NCBI GenBank assembly: GCA_033964015.1
Contig: CM066925.1
Location: 13,883,270-13,947,269, forward strand
Reading direction: 5' to 3'
Length of the DNA: 64,000 nucleotides
Origin: Scolanthus callimorphus
Lineage: Eukaryota; Cnidaria; Anthozoa; Actiniaria; Edwardsiidae
Part shown: piece after piece, positions 1-12,300 of the stretch
Position numbering within the stretch: the first letter of the stretch is position 1
Layout of the letters: each line of letters starts with the position of its first letter
The notes under the pieces: model-generated
Told to the model about the DNA's origin: nothing
The model's database searches: none
The model's input: the letters and a program-made list of their open reading frames with translations, nothing else
Program-made: the position numbers and the translations under genes

Positions 1-971
1 CGACGCCTTCCAACGATCAACAATTCAGGGGACTGTATTTTACTGTAGTTTATTAAGAATAACCCTTATAACTCACTCCCTTTACATTTTGTCTCAGATT
101 ACATATCACCCCATAATCACGTAAGTAAAATAACTCTCCGATAACAATGTAACGCAATGACTTTAACTCTCAGATAACAATGTAACGCAATGGTTTTTCA
201 CAACAGGGTGCTCCATTTGATTGACAAGTTTATTATCTACCGAAAAAATGTCCATTATCAAAAGATGCCGTTGTGTAAGCTACATCACACAAAGCAATTA
301 GCACTGCTTCCTTAGATCAATGAATACCCATCTGTTTTCCACTGCGGTGTGATTGCTGAAAAAACTAGGGGACACTGCGCGGAAACATCGCAAACATGAC
401 AGGGTTATCCCAGAGACTATTCACATGAGGGAGGGTCTCCCAAAAAAAATGCTATTGCTACTATAGATTCAGTGTGCCTGACAAACATTTCTGTAGGATC
501 TACTTGCAGTTGCTCAATTAACATCATACCAGAATACATGAACGAGGAGCAGATGAAAAGTATCTGGCATATATCGAACCGTGAATTGAATATTAACTTT
601 AGATTTTCTTAAAACAACAAAAAGCTTGACAAGTGAGATTTATGTCGTGAAGTAAAAATCGACTAAACATCAAATGACCTTCGTTAAGAGAGAATGCTAG
701 TATATGCATTATGTACTTCCTAGTCGCGTCAGAGAAGTTCTTACCTTAGGGACGTCCTGGCTCACTGCGCGCGCCTACCTCATTAAGAAACCGCGTAACT
801 TTACCCACCACTCTGCGGCACCCCGGCTTCACTAACTTTGATCAGGAGCCCAACCTTGATACCTCAATAGTTCGACTCTGCGAAATTGCACAGTGACTAT
901 CATCACAAAGAATCAAAGACTGAAATACTCGTTTGTGCATACGATCTTGAAAAAGGCAAATACAATCTTAC

Positions 972-1173
972 CTTTACGTAAATGCATAGGGTGAAACACA
1001 GGCTGTACTCTGTCTAAGCTCTGGGGCACTAAATATCTATTGAGCTCGCTATCCTTAGCTTTCGTAGCAAGCACAAAAGGGAAAGGGGACCACGAGCGAG
1101 CGGCCGCCATTCTTAACTTGGCCCAACCGCCTTCTAGACCCACTGTCATTGTGACAGCCAAAACTGCAGTCAT
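972..1173 (-). CDS. first coding exon of an unidentified minus-strand gene
   Basis: The frame opens with ATG at 1171-1173 and stays open for 67 codons to a good donor (AAAG|GTAAGA, phase 1) at 972/971. A second in-frame ATG (1108-1110) starts MAAARSWSPFPFVLATKAK, which is Arg/Ala-rich and short of acids, so it could be a mitochondrial targeting sequence; its context (AGAATGGCGGCC) resembles the YY1-type ATGGCGGC start common in housekeeping genes. The rest reads DSELNRYLVPQSLDRVQP and then HPMHLRKG. I do not recognise the family. Downstream exons would lie below 972 and probably continue out of the window. The open frame, donor and GC-rich setting support a real exon; no homology is claimed. 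Confidence 0.5.
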
Positions 1174-2072
1174 TGGTCATTGACACCTGATTGTGTTTCG
1201 TTAATAATTTACGTTCGCTAGATCGGCCGGCGGAAGTGAAGTACTTGCCAGCTAAATAATGAAGTCAACATCACGCAACAGCAGCCAACAGCGAGCAGCC
1301 AGCATGCGGTTAAGAAATCCAGCCAGGACGTGTAACATTTAGTTAAATTTCCTAGCCGGGAACCAGTATATTAAAAATCTCAGCCAGGAAGGTCTCTAGA
1401 TTCGTAATTTCCAGCCAGCAGATTTTCTTTATGGGGAACGGATTTTTTGAGGAACGGCTCCGGTAAACCCTCCTGTGCTTGTAACGTCGAACTCACGCTT
1501 ACCTATATGGGGTCTTCTTTCAAACATAGTGACTTCCCGTCAGGCCTATCATTAAAGGGCATTTTTGGGAGAGTTTGCTTTTCCTCATCAAGATATACTT
1601 GTTGTTGTAAACGGCGTGAGGGTAGCGTCTTCGTTGCTCAAAAGTATAAAAAAATAAAAAGTAAATTTTTATTAAGTAAAACTGCAAATGATAGAAGTTG
1701 CTGAAATAACCACTATCGGCATCTGTTTCACTCTCTTCATCGTCCAAATATAAATGTTGTTGAAAAAAATTATGACCCTCCCCCAAACAGGAGTGAAAAA
1801 AATTATGACCCTTTAGACACGCGAAAAAAAATAGGAGCCCCCCCCCCCCCCCCGCCCCCCCGGTAAATAATGACACGTCCCTAATCCACCTGAGGTTTCG
1901 TATGTGATGCTAAACAAATGAAGTTATGAAGAGTTGTAAGGGTCGCACTCAGTTTTGCGACACGGGGGCATCTGGCAATCCGATATTAAAAATATTACAA
2001 AAGCGTCAACTTTGCACCAAATGATCAAGCTATTTTCTGTTTGCTTAGATTTTCAGGTTTAACGTTTAACTT

Positions 2073-2297
2073 AAGCCCGGTGCACACTAGCGACATAACG
2101 ACATAAGGACGTTATGTTGCAACGAAAAAGCACGGGAAAATATTGGAAATAATCAATATTTTCCATGGATCATCATTAGATTACTTCACCAAATCAGTCT
2201 TATGTAATTTTTGTGGGCTTCAACGTTTTGAAGCTACTGAATTTTGTTCGCGTCATATTTTTCTTATGTCGTTATGTCGCAAGTGTGCTCCAGGCTT
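2073..2297. mobile_element. MITE-like element with inverted ends
   Basis: The left end (AGCCCGGTGCACACTAGCGA, followed by CATAACGACATAAG) is matched by the reverse complement of the right end (CTTATGTCGTTATGTCGCAA, followed by GTGTGCTCCAGGCTT). The inverted ends are about 35 bp with a few mismatches, and the roughly 150 bp interior is non-coding. Confidence 0.7.
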
Positions 2298-4414
2298 GAC
2301 AGTCGTAACCCTTATTTTGCGGCATTTTACTTTTCTAGTTCTTTGCCATTAGGCGGTATTTTCTAGGTTAATACGTATATAGATCCGCCGTTTCATTTTA
2401 AGGCTCACGGCTACTCTCAAGCAAGTTAATGAAAATCGAAAACAAAAAAGCAAACATGCGAAATACGGCTAATACATCTGCCATATTGAGTTTCATGTAG
2501 AGTAATTTGAAAATCCATCTGAAATAATCGGCATCATTGGAAAGAGTTCCCTAAAATGAGTAACATTACCAGCTGAGTAAACGTTGGGTTTAAAAATTAG
2601 CATAGATACAGCGCTAAAAACTCATGCAATTTTAACCCCTGGAAAATAAGACGAGAACCATGATGGGAAGAGACAGTTGGCCCCCAGGGCGTGTCAGTCA
2701 TTTTCTTTTTGTTGTATAATTTGAGGCCACTTCTTAGGTGTTAATAATGATAGATAACACCATTATGTCCATACTTGAGAATTTCACGACTCAATCGCTA
2801 TGTTGTCAGCCTATCAACATACCCAGCAAGAGAAGCATCCATTTCCATCGGCTGATTTTATAGGGAAATTATAGTGCGATATTTTCGATTTGATTCAGTA
2901 GATCAAGTTTAATACACTTTTCCTAGATACTGTATGGGAGATGTTCTCACACGATCTTTCCTAATATGGATTGAAAACAATACAAAAGCAGGGGCGTAGC
3001 CAGGATTTGAGAAAATGTATGGTTCCCCTTTCTAGCTTTCCGATTTTTTCCTGAATGTTTACTGTATTTTTCTCGATTTTTCTTCTAAAAATAATACACC
3101 CCTGCAAAGGTCTGTGGAGTGCATGGCTCTTATTCGCATATCTTGCTGCATCTGGTTATAATATAGCTAATTATTGATGTCCACACAGAACGTCTGCTGC
3201 TAGATGAGCTTCATCCATAGATACAATCGACAAATTAATCCTTCTAGCTCATAAGCAGGCAAAATAAATTCTATAACCATTTGACAACTACTCTAGTTAG
3301 TCTTTCAGTATTCAAATGCTATTAATTTGTTCACATTTACTTTAATTAATATAGAAAAGATCAATATTCAAGAATCCAAAGAAATAAGTTGTCAAAACTG
3401 TAAATTCGATTTTCATCCTGGTATATTAACACCTATTTTCTAAGTATTCCGACTGTAGTAGATGCGTAAAGGTCTAACGGGAAGATCTTTACATATTTTC
3501 TGATCAAGCAAGTTATGGCGGGGCTTGTAAACATTGTGCTATTGTGGGCAATTCTAAGTTCTCCAGTTTTAGCAAGTGTTCTCAATGCGTCCCAAATTGT
3601 TTGGGGAGACGTGCACAAGCTAAACGCATCGCGGTAAGAACTCCAACACAATTCCAAAATAGTGTATACTCCACTACAGTAAAACCTACAGTAAAAAAGT
3701 GGATTAAGAACAATCAGGCTGAAATTTGGTCAAAAACGTACCTTATTACATAAGAACACATGCAGCCTGAACAAAATATTGTATAATATGACTCGAGATA
3801 GATTCGAGTACATAGTGATATGAGTAGATCCATATAATGTGAGGCCATTGCACACAGAGTTATACAATACAGTAGGTACGGAGAAGTTTGGAGTATGGGT
3901 AAGGGTACATTTGAGCAATTGTTTTTAGACTTGTCAATGACTAATTGTTGTTACTAGACTACTAGACTCACCTTCTGCCAATCACATTCTTTAATATTTG
4001 ACTGTGGTAGTGTATGAGATAAGAAAGAACATTTTTTTAAGGCTGATTTTGCAGAAAACATCCATGCAATGCGCAAGAAGAAAATCAGCCTGGATCCCCA
4101 AAACACCTGTTCTTTTATTTAAGTTTTTACTGTACTTTTTATAAAACTATACTAGAAAATTCACCAGTTTTCGAAGTCCTGCGTCTCGTCAGGGTGCAAC
4201 ATTAGGCCCACTGATCTTCGCATCCTGAGCTCGCGTACCTTTCAACCTTTCGCGATTCTGACTTTGTAGGTATTTGCCCCACCAGGAATTACTCTCAGTC
4301 TTGAAACATTGAAACAATCGATAAAGAGTGTAAAGAGAGCTCTATATCTTCATATCTCGCATGAAAGCAGTCCTCAGGTCCTTTTCAGCTTTTCTGTCCG
4401 GACAACGGACAACA

Positions 4415-4863
4415 TCCCCCCCCCGGGGGGACTCCCATATATTTTGGTCGGGGATGATCGTCGGAAATTTTCAGTTGCACCCCTAAAAGATACCAAACAT
4501 GGCGTGGCTCAAATAATTTCTTACCCTAAAAGATGAGGCCGTGTGTGCCAAGTAGGCGCGAAGGAGACAGGTAACAGGTAAAAGATACCCATCAAGAAAT
4601 TTCCATGTTTGACTAAAATTTGCCTTTAATGTTGTCTATTCTATCGTCTTCTCATCGAGTAATCTCTCTTTCTTACACGGCTTTAAGGACAACCATCATG
4701 AGACAACACAATTTGGACATATATCTCGGCCCTAAAAGATACCAATCTCCCTAATTTTATTGAAGATTAAGATCACCCCTAAAAGAGACCAAACCCTGTG
4801 ATTTTAACCCCTAAAAGATACGACGATCATCCCCGACCAAAAAATATGGGTGTCCCCCCGGGA
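4415..4863. mobile_element. foldback MITE, family B, copy 1
   Basis: The ends are mirror images: GGGGGGACTCCCATAT and TTTTGGTCGGGGATGATCGT on the left, ACGATCATCCCCGACCAAAA and ATATGGGTGTCCCCCC on the right. Short CCCCTAAAAGATACC-type motifs recur inside each arm. A close copy lies at 16643-17092. There is no coding capacity. Confidence 0.8.
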
Positions 4864-5579
4864 TCCGGACTTAATTATTTGCCAAATGTACCCATTATGT
4901 GCAGGCGCACTTAATCTTCAGTCAACGGGTTCAACGGGTTCAACCTGTTTTTCTTTTTTTTGTTAGTTTTATTTATGTTTCGTGTGCTGATCGCATTTCC
5001 TAGCAGAGAGCCTGCGACAAACGTCGAACCTCAGGCGCTCTTCTTCTGTCGAAAACCTTTCCTTTGTCAAAAGATTCCGCTTCATTATACCAGGGACGTC
5101 CCTGATTAGACTTTATAATCACAAACTTTCTATTGGTTTGGATTGGAAAGGCGCCGCTCTGGCACGACGTTCGCCTTAGGCCTAAGTATTAGAAATTAGT
5201 TAGGTATCAAAACATGTTTTCTGAAAAATGCAAGGAAGAAATTAATATCCGAAAATTCTAGGCGGTCTTTTTACGTTTGAATTTTCCAAAAAAAAAAACA
5301 ACGAAGCAAATAAAACGTTGATGCATTTTGAAATTGCTAGGATATACAGTACATTTTGCAAGGAAACATATGTTACAAAAGTTCAATATGTCGAGAAGGC
5401 CTCCGAACAAATATTTATCTTAACTTGCTGTTGGGTGCCCCTTTTGCCATTTCCATTAACCTGCGAGCTCCCCTTTTCATTTCCGAAAGCAAATTATTCC
5501 TTCCATCAAAACATTTTGGATTTTTTATTTTCGTTTGCAGTTGATCTCGGTGGAAAATTTAGTTTTGAAGCCTATTTAA

Positions 5580-5812
5580 TCTTAGGCTCGTTTCAAACGT
5601 CGATCTTTTGCCGCGTCGAATCTTATTGTTAGAAATTTCTTTTTGGCTTAGAGCACACTTTGTCACTTTGCAAAAGGCAAATCGAGAATAATCATAGCAG
5701 AACATAATTGAATGTAAAGTTTGTTTCTCCTGTTACGTTTTCCTTTGCTTGTAAATTTGCCTAAATTAGATTCGACGCGGCAAAAGATCGACGTTTGAAA
5801 CAGGCCTTAGTC
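5580..5812. mobile_element. MITE with about 40 bp inverted ends
   Basis: GTTTCAAACGTCGATCTTTT and then GCCGCGTCGAATCT on the left is mirrored by AGATTCGACGCGGCAAAAGA and then TCGACGTTTGAAAC on the right. The interior of about 150 bp is AT-rich and non-coding. Confidence 0.8.
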
Positions 5813-6322
5813 GTCCTTTTTAGTTAAAAAAAAACCTCTCACAGTACAGTCTGCGTGAAATTACTCAGAATTGTTGACTCGACGGAAGCGAAGCCATGGT
5901 TTATTAGCTGGAGTCAATTAACAAATATCCTCTGATTTTCCGTAGTATGTCCTCTATATACACCACGGAATGACGTAATAAAGTGGTCAAAATGTTGTGG
6001 ACTCACGAGGCGCAGCCGACAAAAATAAATACAAAAACAGCGAGCGCGCGCAGCCAAACGGTGTTTTCGTTGGTTCTTTTTAGCGTGGTATATACTTTTT
6101 TTAGTATAATTACTCAAGGTACGCCGTACGCTGATTGGTCGAGACGTTCGAAATATTTTGCTATATTCACCTATAGGTACGTGAATATAACATTGAAAGC
6201 ATTGGGGATCGCGCGCGCACTTTATTGCGAGAAACTAAAAATACCCCTAAACCCGAATTTTTTTGTCTAAAATCTGTCGCTTGAGTAGTTATACTAAAAC
6301 AATTAGTGGCCTCAGGCTCCGT

Positions 6323-6376
6323 AAATATCGGCGAATAGTCACCTCGACTTCGTCTCGGTGACTATTCGCCGATATT
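6323..6376. repeat. near-perfect hairpin
   Basis: AAATATCGGCGAATAGTCAC and its reverse complement flank a short loop around TCGACTTCGTCT. It is probably the end of a decayed foldback element. Confidence 0.75.
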
Positions 6377-8371
6377 TTCCAGAACCAGAACGAAACTCGA
6401 GCTGGCCACAACCCGATGAACACTGACTTTAGGATGGAGTTTTTATTTACCGACGGCATATTTTTGTTTCAGTTTCAGCAATTGAAGTTAAAGATGAGAG
6501 ACGCATTTAACAACGACGTGCCAAGGCGGGATTTTGCTCAAGTTAAAAGCCTTGGAATTGTAAATGAAGATCAAGAATTAAATGAAGATCAAAAATTTAT
6601 AGCGACGTGAAGATGCTGCTGAAATAATACATATCAATATATAAATATGGACTTTTTATCTCATATTTTGTCACTAGGAATAATGGCAATGTCAACAAAA
6701 AATAATTGATGTCAAATTTGAAAGAAAGTATATTTAAAAAAGGTAGGCGGCTGGTCAGTGGTATGACCACTAATCTGTGATAATTATTAAAATAAAGTGC
6801 AACTAAGGAAGATGTAAATTACAGAAGAATCGAGCTGACCATTTTTTAGTTCGTTTTATGTTACATTTGCATGTTTTGTCTTTGTGTTCATTTTTCTGCT
6901 TGTTTTTTGCTTGATTTGCTGTTTCTTGCGCTCAACAGACCAGTTTTAAAGACATTAGTCTTAAAATCCCTCCACTACCTGTGTTTGCTTGGTTACTAAA
7001 GGGGCGGCTCGCACGCTTAATTTTCTTGTACAACCTGTCAAACATTAACCAAAAATACATTAATGTTTACCAGGAATAACCAAAATAACAGTCCAGGTTT
7101 GTTAAATTACCTTTTAACTGTTACATCAATACAAATCTATAGTGCTTTTTTATAAAATAACTAAGATAGTACGCGCGCTCTCATTGGTCGACAGGTGTGT
7201 TTATATGAGAGTATATAAACACGGTTGTGACGTCACGCCCGGGACGATGTTTGCGCTGTCTTCTTTTTTCATTCTTTATACATTTTGACAAAAATGTATC
7301 CAAACACTTGAAGCAATGAAATTGTGAAAGCAGTGCTGTTTTCTTTTTAGCTATCATTTGTCGTCCCATCCTTAAACCACAAGTTCAAAGAATTGGCTTG
7401 TCTTCGACTTTTTTAGTCAAACGCGTGTAAATTTTCAGGATTGTCAACATTTTCGTACGATTATACATGATATTTTTGTCCTCCGACATCCTCTTCCCTC
7501 CCTTTATGAAACGATTTCTTTGACTTCTGGGAACTTTTTAAAAGTATACAGCTCGTACCAAGAGGAGAAAAACAACACAAATCAAGTTAAGCGACCCAAC
7601 TAAATTTCTGGATTTGGAGACTTTCGGCGAATCGGCTAGCCAAAATGAAAAAGAACAACGAAGACCAAATTATTGAATAAATCACAATTTATTTCATTAC
7701 GTTCCTATTCAATTTTTCAAAATGATGATCTTTCACAAGCCGAGTAGGTAAAGAATCGTTTGCTAACAAGAGTTGAAACATGAAATTCTTACCGGCGATC
7801 GGCGAACATCGACGGCACTGTCGACGAAACTTTGACTTGAGTTGCTTCAAAAATTCAATACCATCGAGTGACAGTTCATGGACATTCGTTCATGCCATCA
7901 GCAACAATTGAAGCCTCCATAGTATCATTCCAGTCTGGTATTTAACATTTTGCTTGATTTGAAGATCGAAACAAGACACACGCTATTTTGCTTTTTCGAT
8001 GCCGAATTCGCCTTTCCAAAACTCTGCAAGTCAACACGAAGGCCGTTCTTGTATGGAAAATGCCTTCGGCTTTGCAATTCTTAACCCGTACATCCCTTCA
8101 TTGACATTCGCTTATGCTTCAATTACCATAAACACCATAGAAGAGGTCAATAAAGTCGTGAAATGTTTCTTAGAAAGCAGTTTTCTCTCGCCTCCCCTTC
8201 ACAAAACTTCCAGCCAACTGAGTGAAAAACTTGAACACATGCGATATAACACGCCCTCTGATTGGCCCGTTCAGGCCGTCGCGCGGTAAGGAGAATTTAT
8301 ATGTTCACACAGAATGTTGAAATAAATTCATTTTAAATCTTTCGCTTAAAAAAGTGAAAGATATTTTATAA

Positions 8372-8563
8372 AAGCAATAGAGAACTTTTTCCCAGTATCT
8401 ACATACTCTGATGCAAACACTCGGGTAGGTTGGGAGAATTCTCGACTAGTTATGCAGCCACTCGACCTTCGGTCTCGTGGCTGCATAACTGTCTCGAATT
8501 CTCCCAACCTCCCCTCGTGTTTGCATCAGAGTATGTAGACACGGAAAAAGTTCTCTATTGCTT
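8372..8563. mobile_element. foldback element, about 190 bp
   Basis: Starting from AAGCAATAGAGAACTTTTTC, the left arm carries ACATACTCTGATGCAAACAC and the right arm carries the reverse complement, ending in CTCTATTGCTT. The centre (GCAGCCACTCGACCTTCGGT) is also palindromic. It has no protein-coding content. Confidence 0.75.
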
Positions 8564-9036
8564 AAATCTATTATCAAGAGGATGGAATCTCTAAATAAAC
8601 ATCTAAAAACAAAGTTACAGATTTGATTTATCAAATCAATCAAGAACATTGCTCTATATGCTCTAAATCAGCCGATGGAAATGGATGCTCTCTCCGACTT
8701 GGTATGTTGCTATGCTGTCAAAATGGAGGATGACGCAGGCTCTGTTTTTCGCTAGCTGCCGTGTATACTCATGCGCCACCCACATTGGGTACTTATGTTT
8801 GTTTTTGTTGCAGCCTCTCCTTCTTCGCGTGACCTTCCGCCTAGTTCTTAATTAGGACAAAGCTATTAGCAATTTTTGTGTTTCTTTTACCTTGGGTGAA
8901 GGGGGTGCTATAATAAATTCTATCAAGGAAAACATTCGAAACCAAGGCAACGCAACAAGAACTCGAAACAAAAGAGCTACAACAACGCGAACATATGAAA
9001 AATCTACATGCAACAATCCCATTTGACGAATTTATA

Positions 9037-9179
9037 GCGCTGTTCACGCTGACGTCATCTATTGTTATTGTGCCAACCAGAGATCGATTGGTTCACAGAA
9101 CAAAGGGCGCTATTCAATCTACGGTTGGCACATTTGCATTAGAATGGCAATGTTGATAAACAGTGAATAGCGCTATTGT
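9037..9179. mobile_element. MITE family C, copy 1
   Basis: It begins TAGCGCTGTTCACGCTGACG and ends CAGTGAATAGCGCTA, so its tips are inverted repeats of TAGCGCT...GT. A second copy of about 145 bp lies in an intron at 29221-29366 with very similar internal sequence (GATCGATTGGTTCACAGAAC). It ends about 115 bp before the start of the Calx-beta gene. Confidence 0.75.
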
Positions 9180-9292
9180 TGCTCTTAAAAGAAGCGTAAA
9201 GCCTTTCGGGCGCTTACTTCATGGTAACTTAAGCGTAACAAATCATTCAAGCCAGGGTCAGCTTGAAGAGGCGGACATAAAACAATTTGACT

Positions 9293-9391
9293 ATGCCGTA
9301 TCTCACTAAAGTCCTTACGATCGTCTTCTTTCTCTTTGTGGCCTATCGATCAGGTTTGGCTGGCGAAGGAGACGAAGGACGTGCAATTTAG
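9293..9391 (+). CDS. signal peptide frame, start of the Calx-beta gene
   Basis: ATG at 9293 opens [20 protein letters not shown] followed by GLAGEGDEG, a textbook signal peptide: a positive residue, a hydrophobic core, and small residues before a likely cleavage after GLA. The frame stops at TAG (9389-9391), while the TSP1 frame is offset by two. Three readings remain: a one-base loss in the sequence near 9380 (adding a base gives [10 protein letters not shown]), a 38 bp intron 9354-9391 (phase 1, but too short to be usual), or the pyrimidine-rich stretch 9320-9345 acting as the acceptor tract of the TSP1 exon, with the true signal exon further upstream. Confidence 0.5.
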   Translation: MPYLTKVLTIVFFLFVAYRSGLAGEGDEGRAI

Positions 9392-12300
9392 TGAATTGCC
9401 AAGTCTCGCAATGGACTGCTTACAGTGCTTGTTCACAACCGTGTGGAAATCAAGGCACGCAATCTCGAACTCGATATAAGACAATATCTGAATCTTGTGG
9501 AGGGTCTTGCCCATACCAACTGAGCCAAACACAAATATGCAACAGACAAGTGTGTAAGTTTTTTACATTGGACTTTTTAATAGTTGTATTGGTATATGAT
9601 TACGTATTTGAATTGCCAGGCGGGACATATCCCAGTGAACGTTGAGCTGAGATTGGGTGAAAACTTATTTAAGAACATCACGGAACATAGCTCAGAACAT
9701 GTTTTGTACGATTTTTTGAAGAAATACTACAAGAGCTGTTTTTTTTTTGCATTTCACGTTAGTTCATTCTAGTGATAGCGGACTGACTCCCAGTCTCACC
9801 GTTTCGCCATTTCACGTTCTGTGATAGTCTCAGCTCTTGGATGTCTTACTTTTTAGAACATCTGAAGAATTTGCCACTCAAATTGCTAAAAAATGTATAC
9901 TATACTGCCCTTCATCCGCTTTTTCCCTCCTTTCTCCTACGAAAGGCTAACGCTCGAAACGTCAGCAAAACACTTGTTGTTCACCGCCCTTATAGTAACA
10001 TAAATTTCAATATTTGGTTGTTGTTGTCCTCATAGCGGAGCTCCCGCGGGCGCCGAAGGCGTCCGCGTAGCGGAGCCCCATAGCTACATGCAGGAGAAGA
10101 AAGAAACAAAAAAAAGTTGTATATGTGTCGACCTGTTTTGTGATGGACTTTCGGTTGTGTGTGTTGTGTCCGTCGTCGCACAGGCAACCCATCAACCAGT
10201 TTATAGCCGAGCTAAATAAAAGGTTTATATCTTTGGAAGGGATGAACCTCAGACAACCAAACTTGGGTGACGTTGTCTAAGCGGCAATGGTCACGTGCTT
10301 TGACGTCAACGATGACGTCATCAAACGAGAAAAGGCTTGTATCTTTGAAAGGGATGAACCTAAAGGCTGGTTTCCATATAATCTCTTCGGTCTCCCAGTC
10401 TCGCCGATCGCATGAAATAGTGCACACGCGATCCATGAGATTCATGCGATTTGATGCGATCGTATGTTTCCATATAATCTCACCGATTGCATAGAATATG
10501 AATGTTTTGTGCGCCATTTTGAAAGTGTACGCGACCGACATGACTGCTGGTCTCGAAACAATAAATTGTGGGATACATTCCGATCGCATCAGTCGCTTTC
10601 GAACGCTTTTGAATGTCTCCATATAATCTCATTCAATCGCATACGATCTCCTGGATAGAACAGTGTTCTATACGCGCGATCGCGATCGCCCCGATCGTTT
10701 CATTCTCTTCCGATCGCGAGAGAAGTGAAGGGGGGGGGGGGGGGGGGAGGGGGGTGCAAAGGCGTGGTTACGTGGTATGACGTCATCGATGACGTCATTA
10801 AAACGAGTAAAGGCTCATATCTTTGGAAGGGATGAACCTCAGACACACATTAGTTACGAACCAAGTTAATGAGGAGACTAAGTGCGCGCTTGCGCATTAC
10901 GTTCAAGAGACAAATTAGTATTCAACTTTAGACGGGAGACTAAAACGGAGCATAGTAACACGACTGAGAGCATTTGTTTTTTCCTTTATATTTCCCTGCA
11001 CCAGAAATAATGGATAATTTTTTAAATATTTTCTATAATATAATATATATAAATATTGCCGTCTTTGTTTATTCCATTCACGGGGATACGGAATTTGGTG
11101 TGTGGAACTTTAACACTGAATATGTGTAATAACATTTTTGTTGTAAATTTTGAATACAAATAGAGAGAAAGGACAAAACAGACAAGATTTATGCCGACGT
11201 TTCGGACTCTTTACTTTCAGTCCTTCATCAGGGCGGTTACAGAAATCAGTTGTTGTAAATTTTGACATACATTAGGCATTTTGTCACAAAGACAGACAGA
11301 CAGATTTATTTGGCACCTTATACAAGAACTGTACATGAGTGTTGTTCCCAATAACGTGATAAAACTGTAGTGATGCAAGCCATCCCCCTCCCCCCCGTCT
11401 CCCCTGCCCATTCTCCCCTCTGGCTACGCCTATTCGATCGACATCCATGCTTAAAGGCCCATCACCAACCGAGAGCCTTTGCGGACTCTTAGCCAATCAG
11501 AGCACCCGAAAAACAATGGATCAATTTGAAAACAAAAGAAAACGGGGCGCAAAGGCTCCCGGTTGGTGATGGGCCTTTAAGCATGGATGTCGATCGAATA
11601 GGCGTAGCCAGAGGGGAGAATGGGCAGGGGAGACGGGGCGGGATCGCTTGCATCACTACAGTTTTAAATATCCTTAATCGTGAAAGGGTTTTTGTTGCGT
11701 CACCAGGCCAACCCAACATTGGTTTCATACAGACAGTGTACGCTTCATCCGAGGTGACAGGGAATTTGAAACTTAACATACTACGATCAACAAATACAAC
11801 TGTGACGTCCGTCATCACGTGAGTAATCCATTTAGAAAATAACACCTATGTTGTATTGTGAATGTGCGCATCCTGATTGGTTAAAAGGCGTGTTTGTAAG
11901 AGACCTGAGAAACACGATTGTCACGCAACGCTGTCGCGCGTGTGTATGTTATTTTCTAAAAGCAATAAAAATACTTTCTGCGTGCTCTCTGGTTTCTTAC
12001 AAACACTCGGGGAATGTTGGTCGAACTGATAAAACTTGAAACTTTCAAGTTTTGATCAGTTCTCCCAACATCCCCCTCGTGTTTGTAAGAAAGCAGAGAG
12101 CACGCGGAAAGTACTTTTATTGCTTAATTAATACACACAGGGTCTCGCAGAAACCCATTCATTGAAAAAATTGACTTTCTCATGGCGCAAGGTTTTCAGA
12201 TTCACATGTTTGTCCACGTGGGAGAGTCAAACACTTCCCCTTGCGTCATGGGGAATTCAGCTTTTCCCTCATTTGGTGAGAAAGAAAGAAAAGGTAAAAC

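Larger units (their letters stand above)
1174..9292. other. intergenic stretch, repeats only
   Basis: I see no supported coding exon here. The stretch holds a C-run at about 1840-1860, several inverted-repeat elements listed separately (2073-2297, 4415-4863, 5580-5812, 6323-6376, 8372-8563, 9037-9179), and AT-rich DNA with short chance frames. Frames at 5318-5632, 5983-6270 and 7999-8289 lack domain signals, and the first two overlap repeats. Confidence 0.6.
9554..11706. other. intron, repeat-filled
   Basis: Contents: AT-rich DNA to about 10190; a region (10200-10850) with three copies of a unit containing ATCTTTGGAAGGGATGAACC and palindromic TGACGTCATC-type sites; a G-run of 18 at about 10731-10748; a relict of the 41.9-47.3 kb element arm (10855-11010); and a foldback element (11360-11666) ending 40 bp before the next exon. 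I see no exon of this gene here. Confidence 0.6.

Noticed and set aside
9391..9645. TSP1 frame read on into 9554-9645
   Set aside because: The frame runs past a strong GTAAGT donor that splits a cysteine codon completed by the next exon.
11526..11822. 98-codon plus-strand frame
   Set aside because: Only its last 37 codons are the repeat 1a exon; the rest is the right arm of a foldback element.
11848..12039. 63-codon frame (MLYCECAH...) found in several places
   Set aside because: It belongs to the family A hairpin MITE and follows its copies in both orientations. No evidence for a protein.
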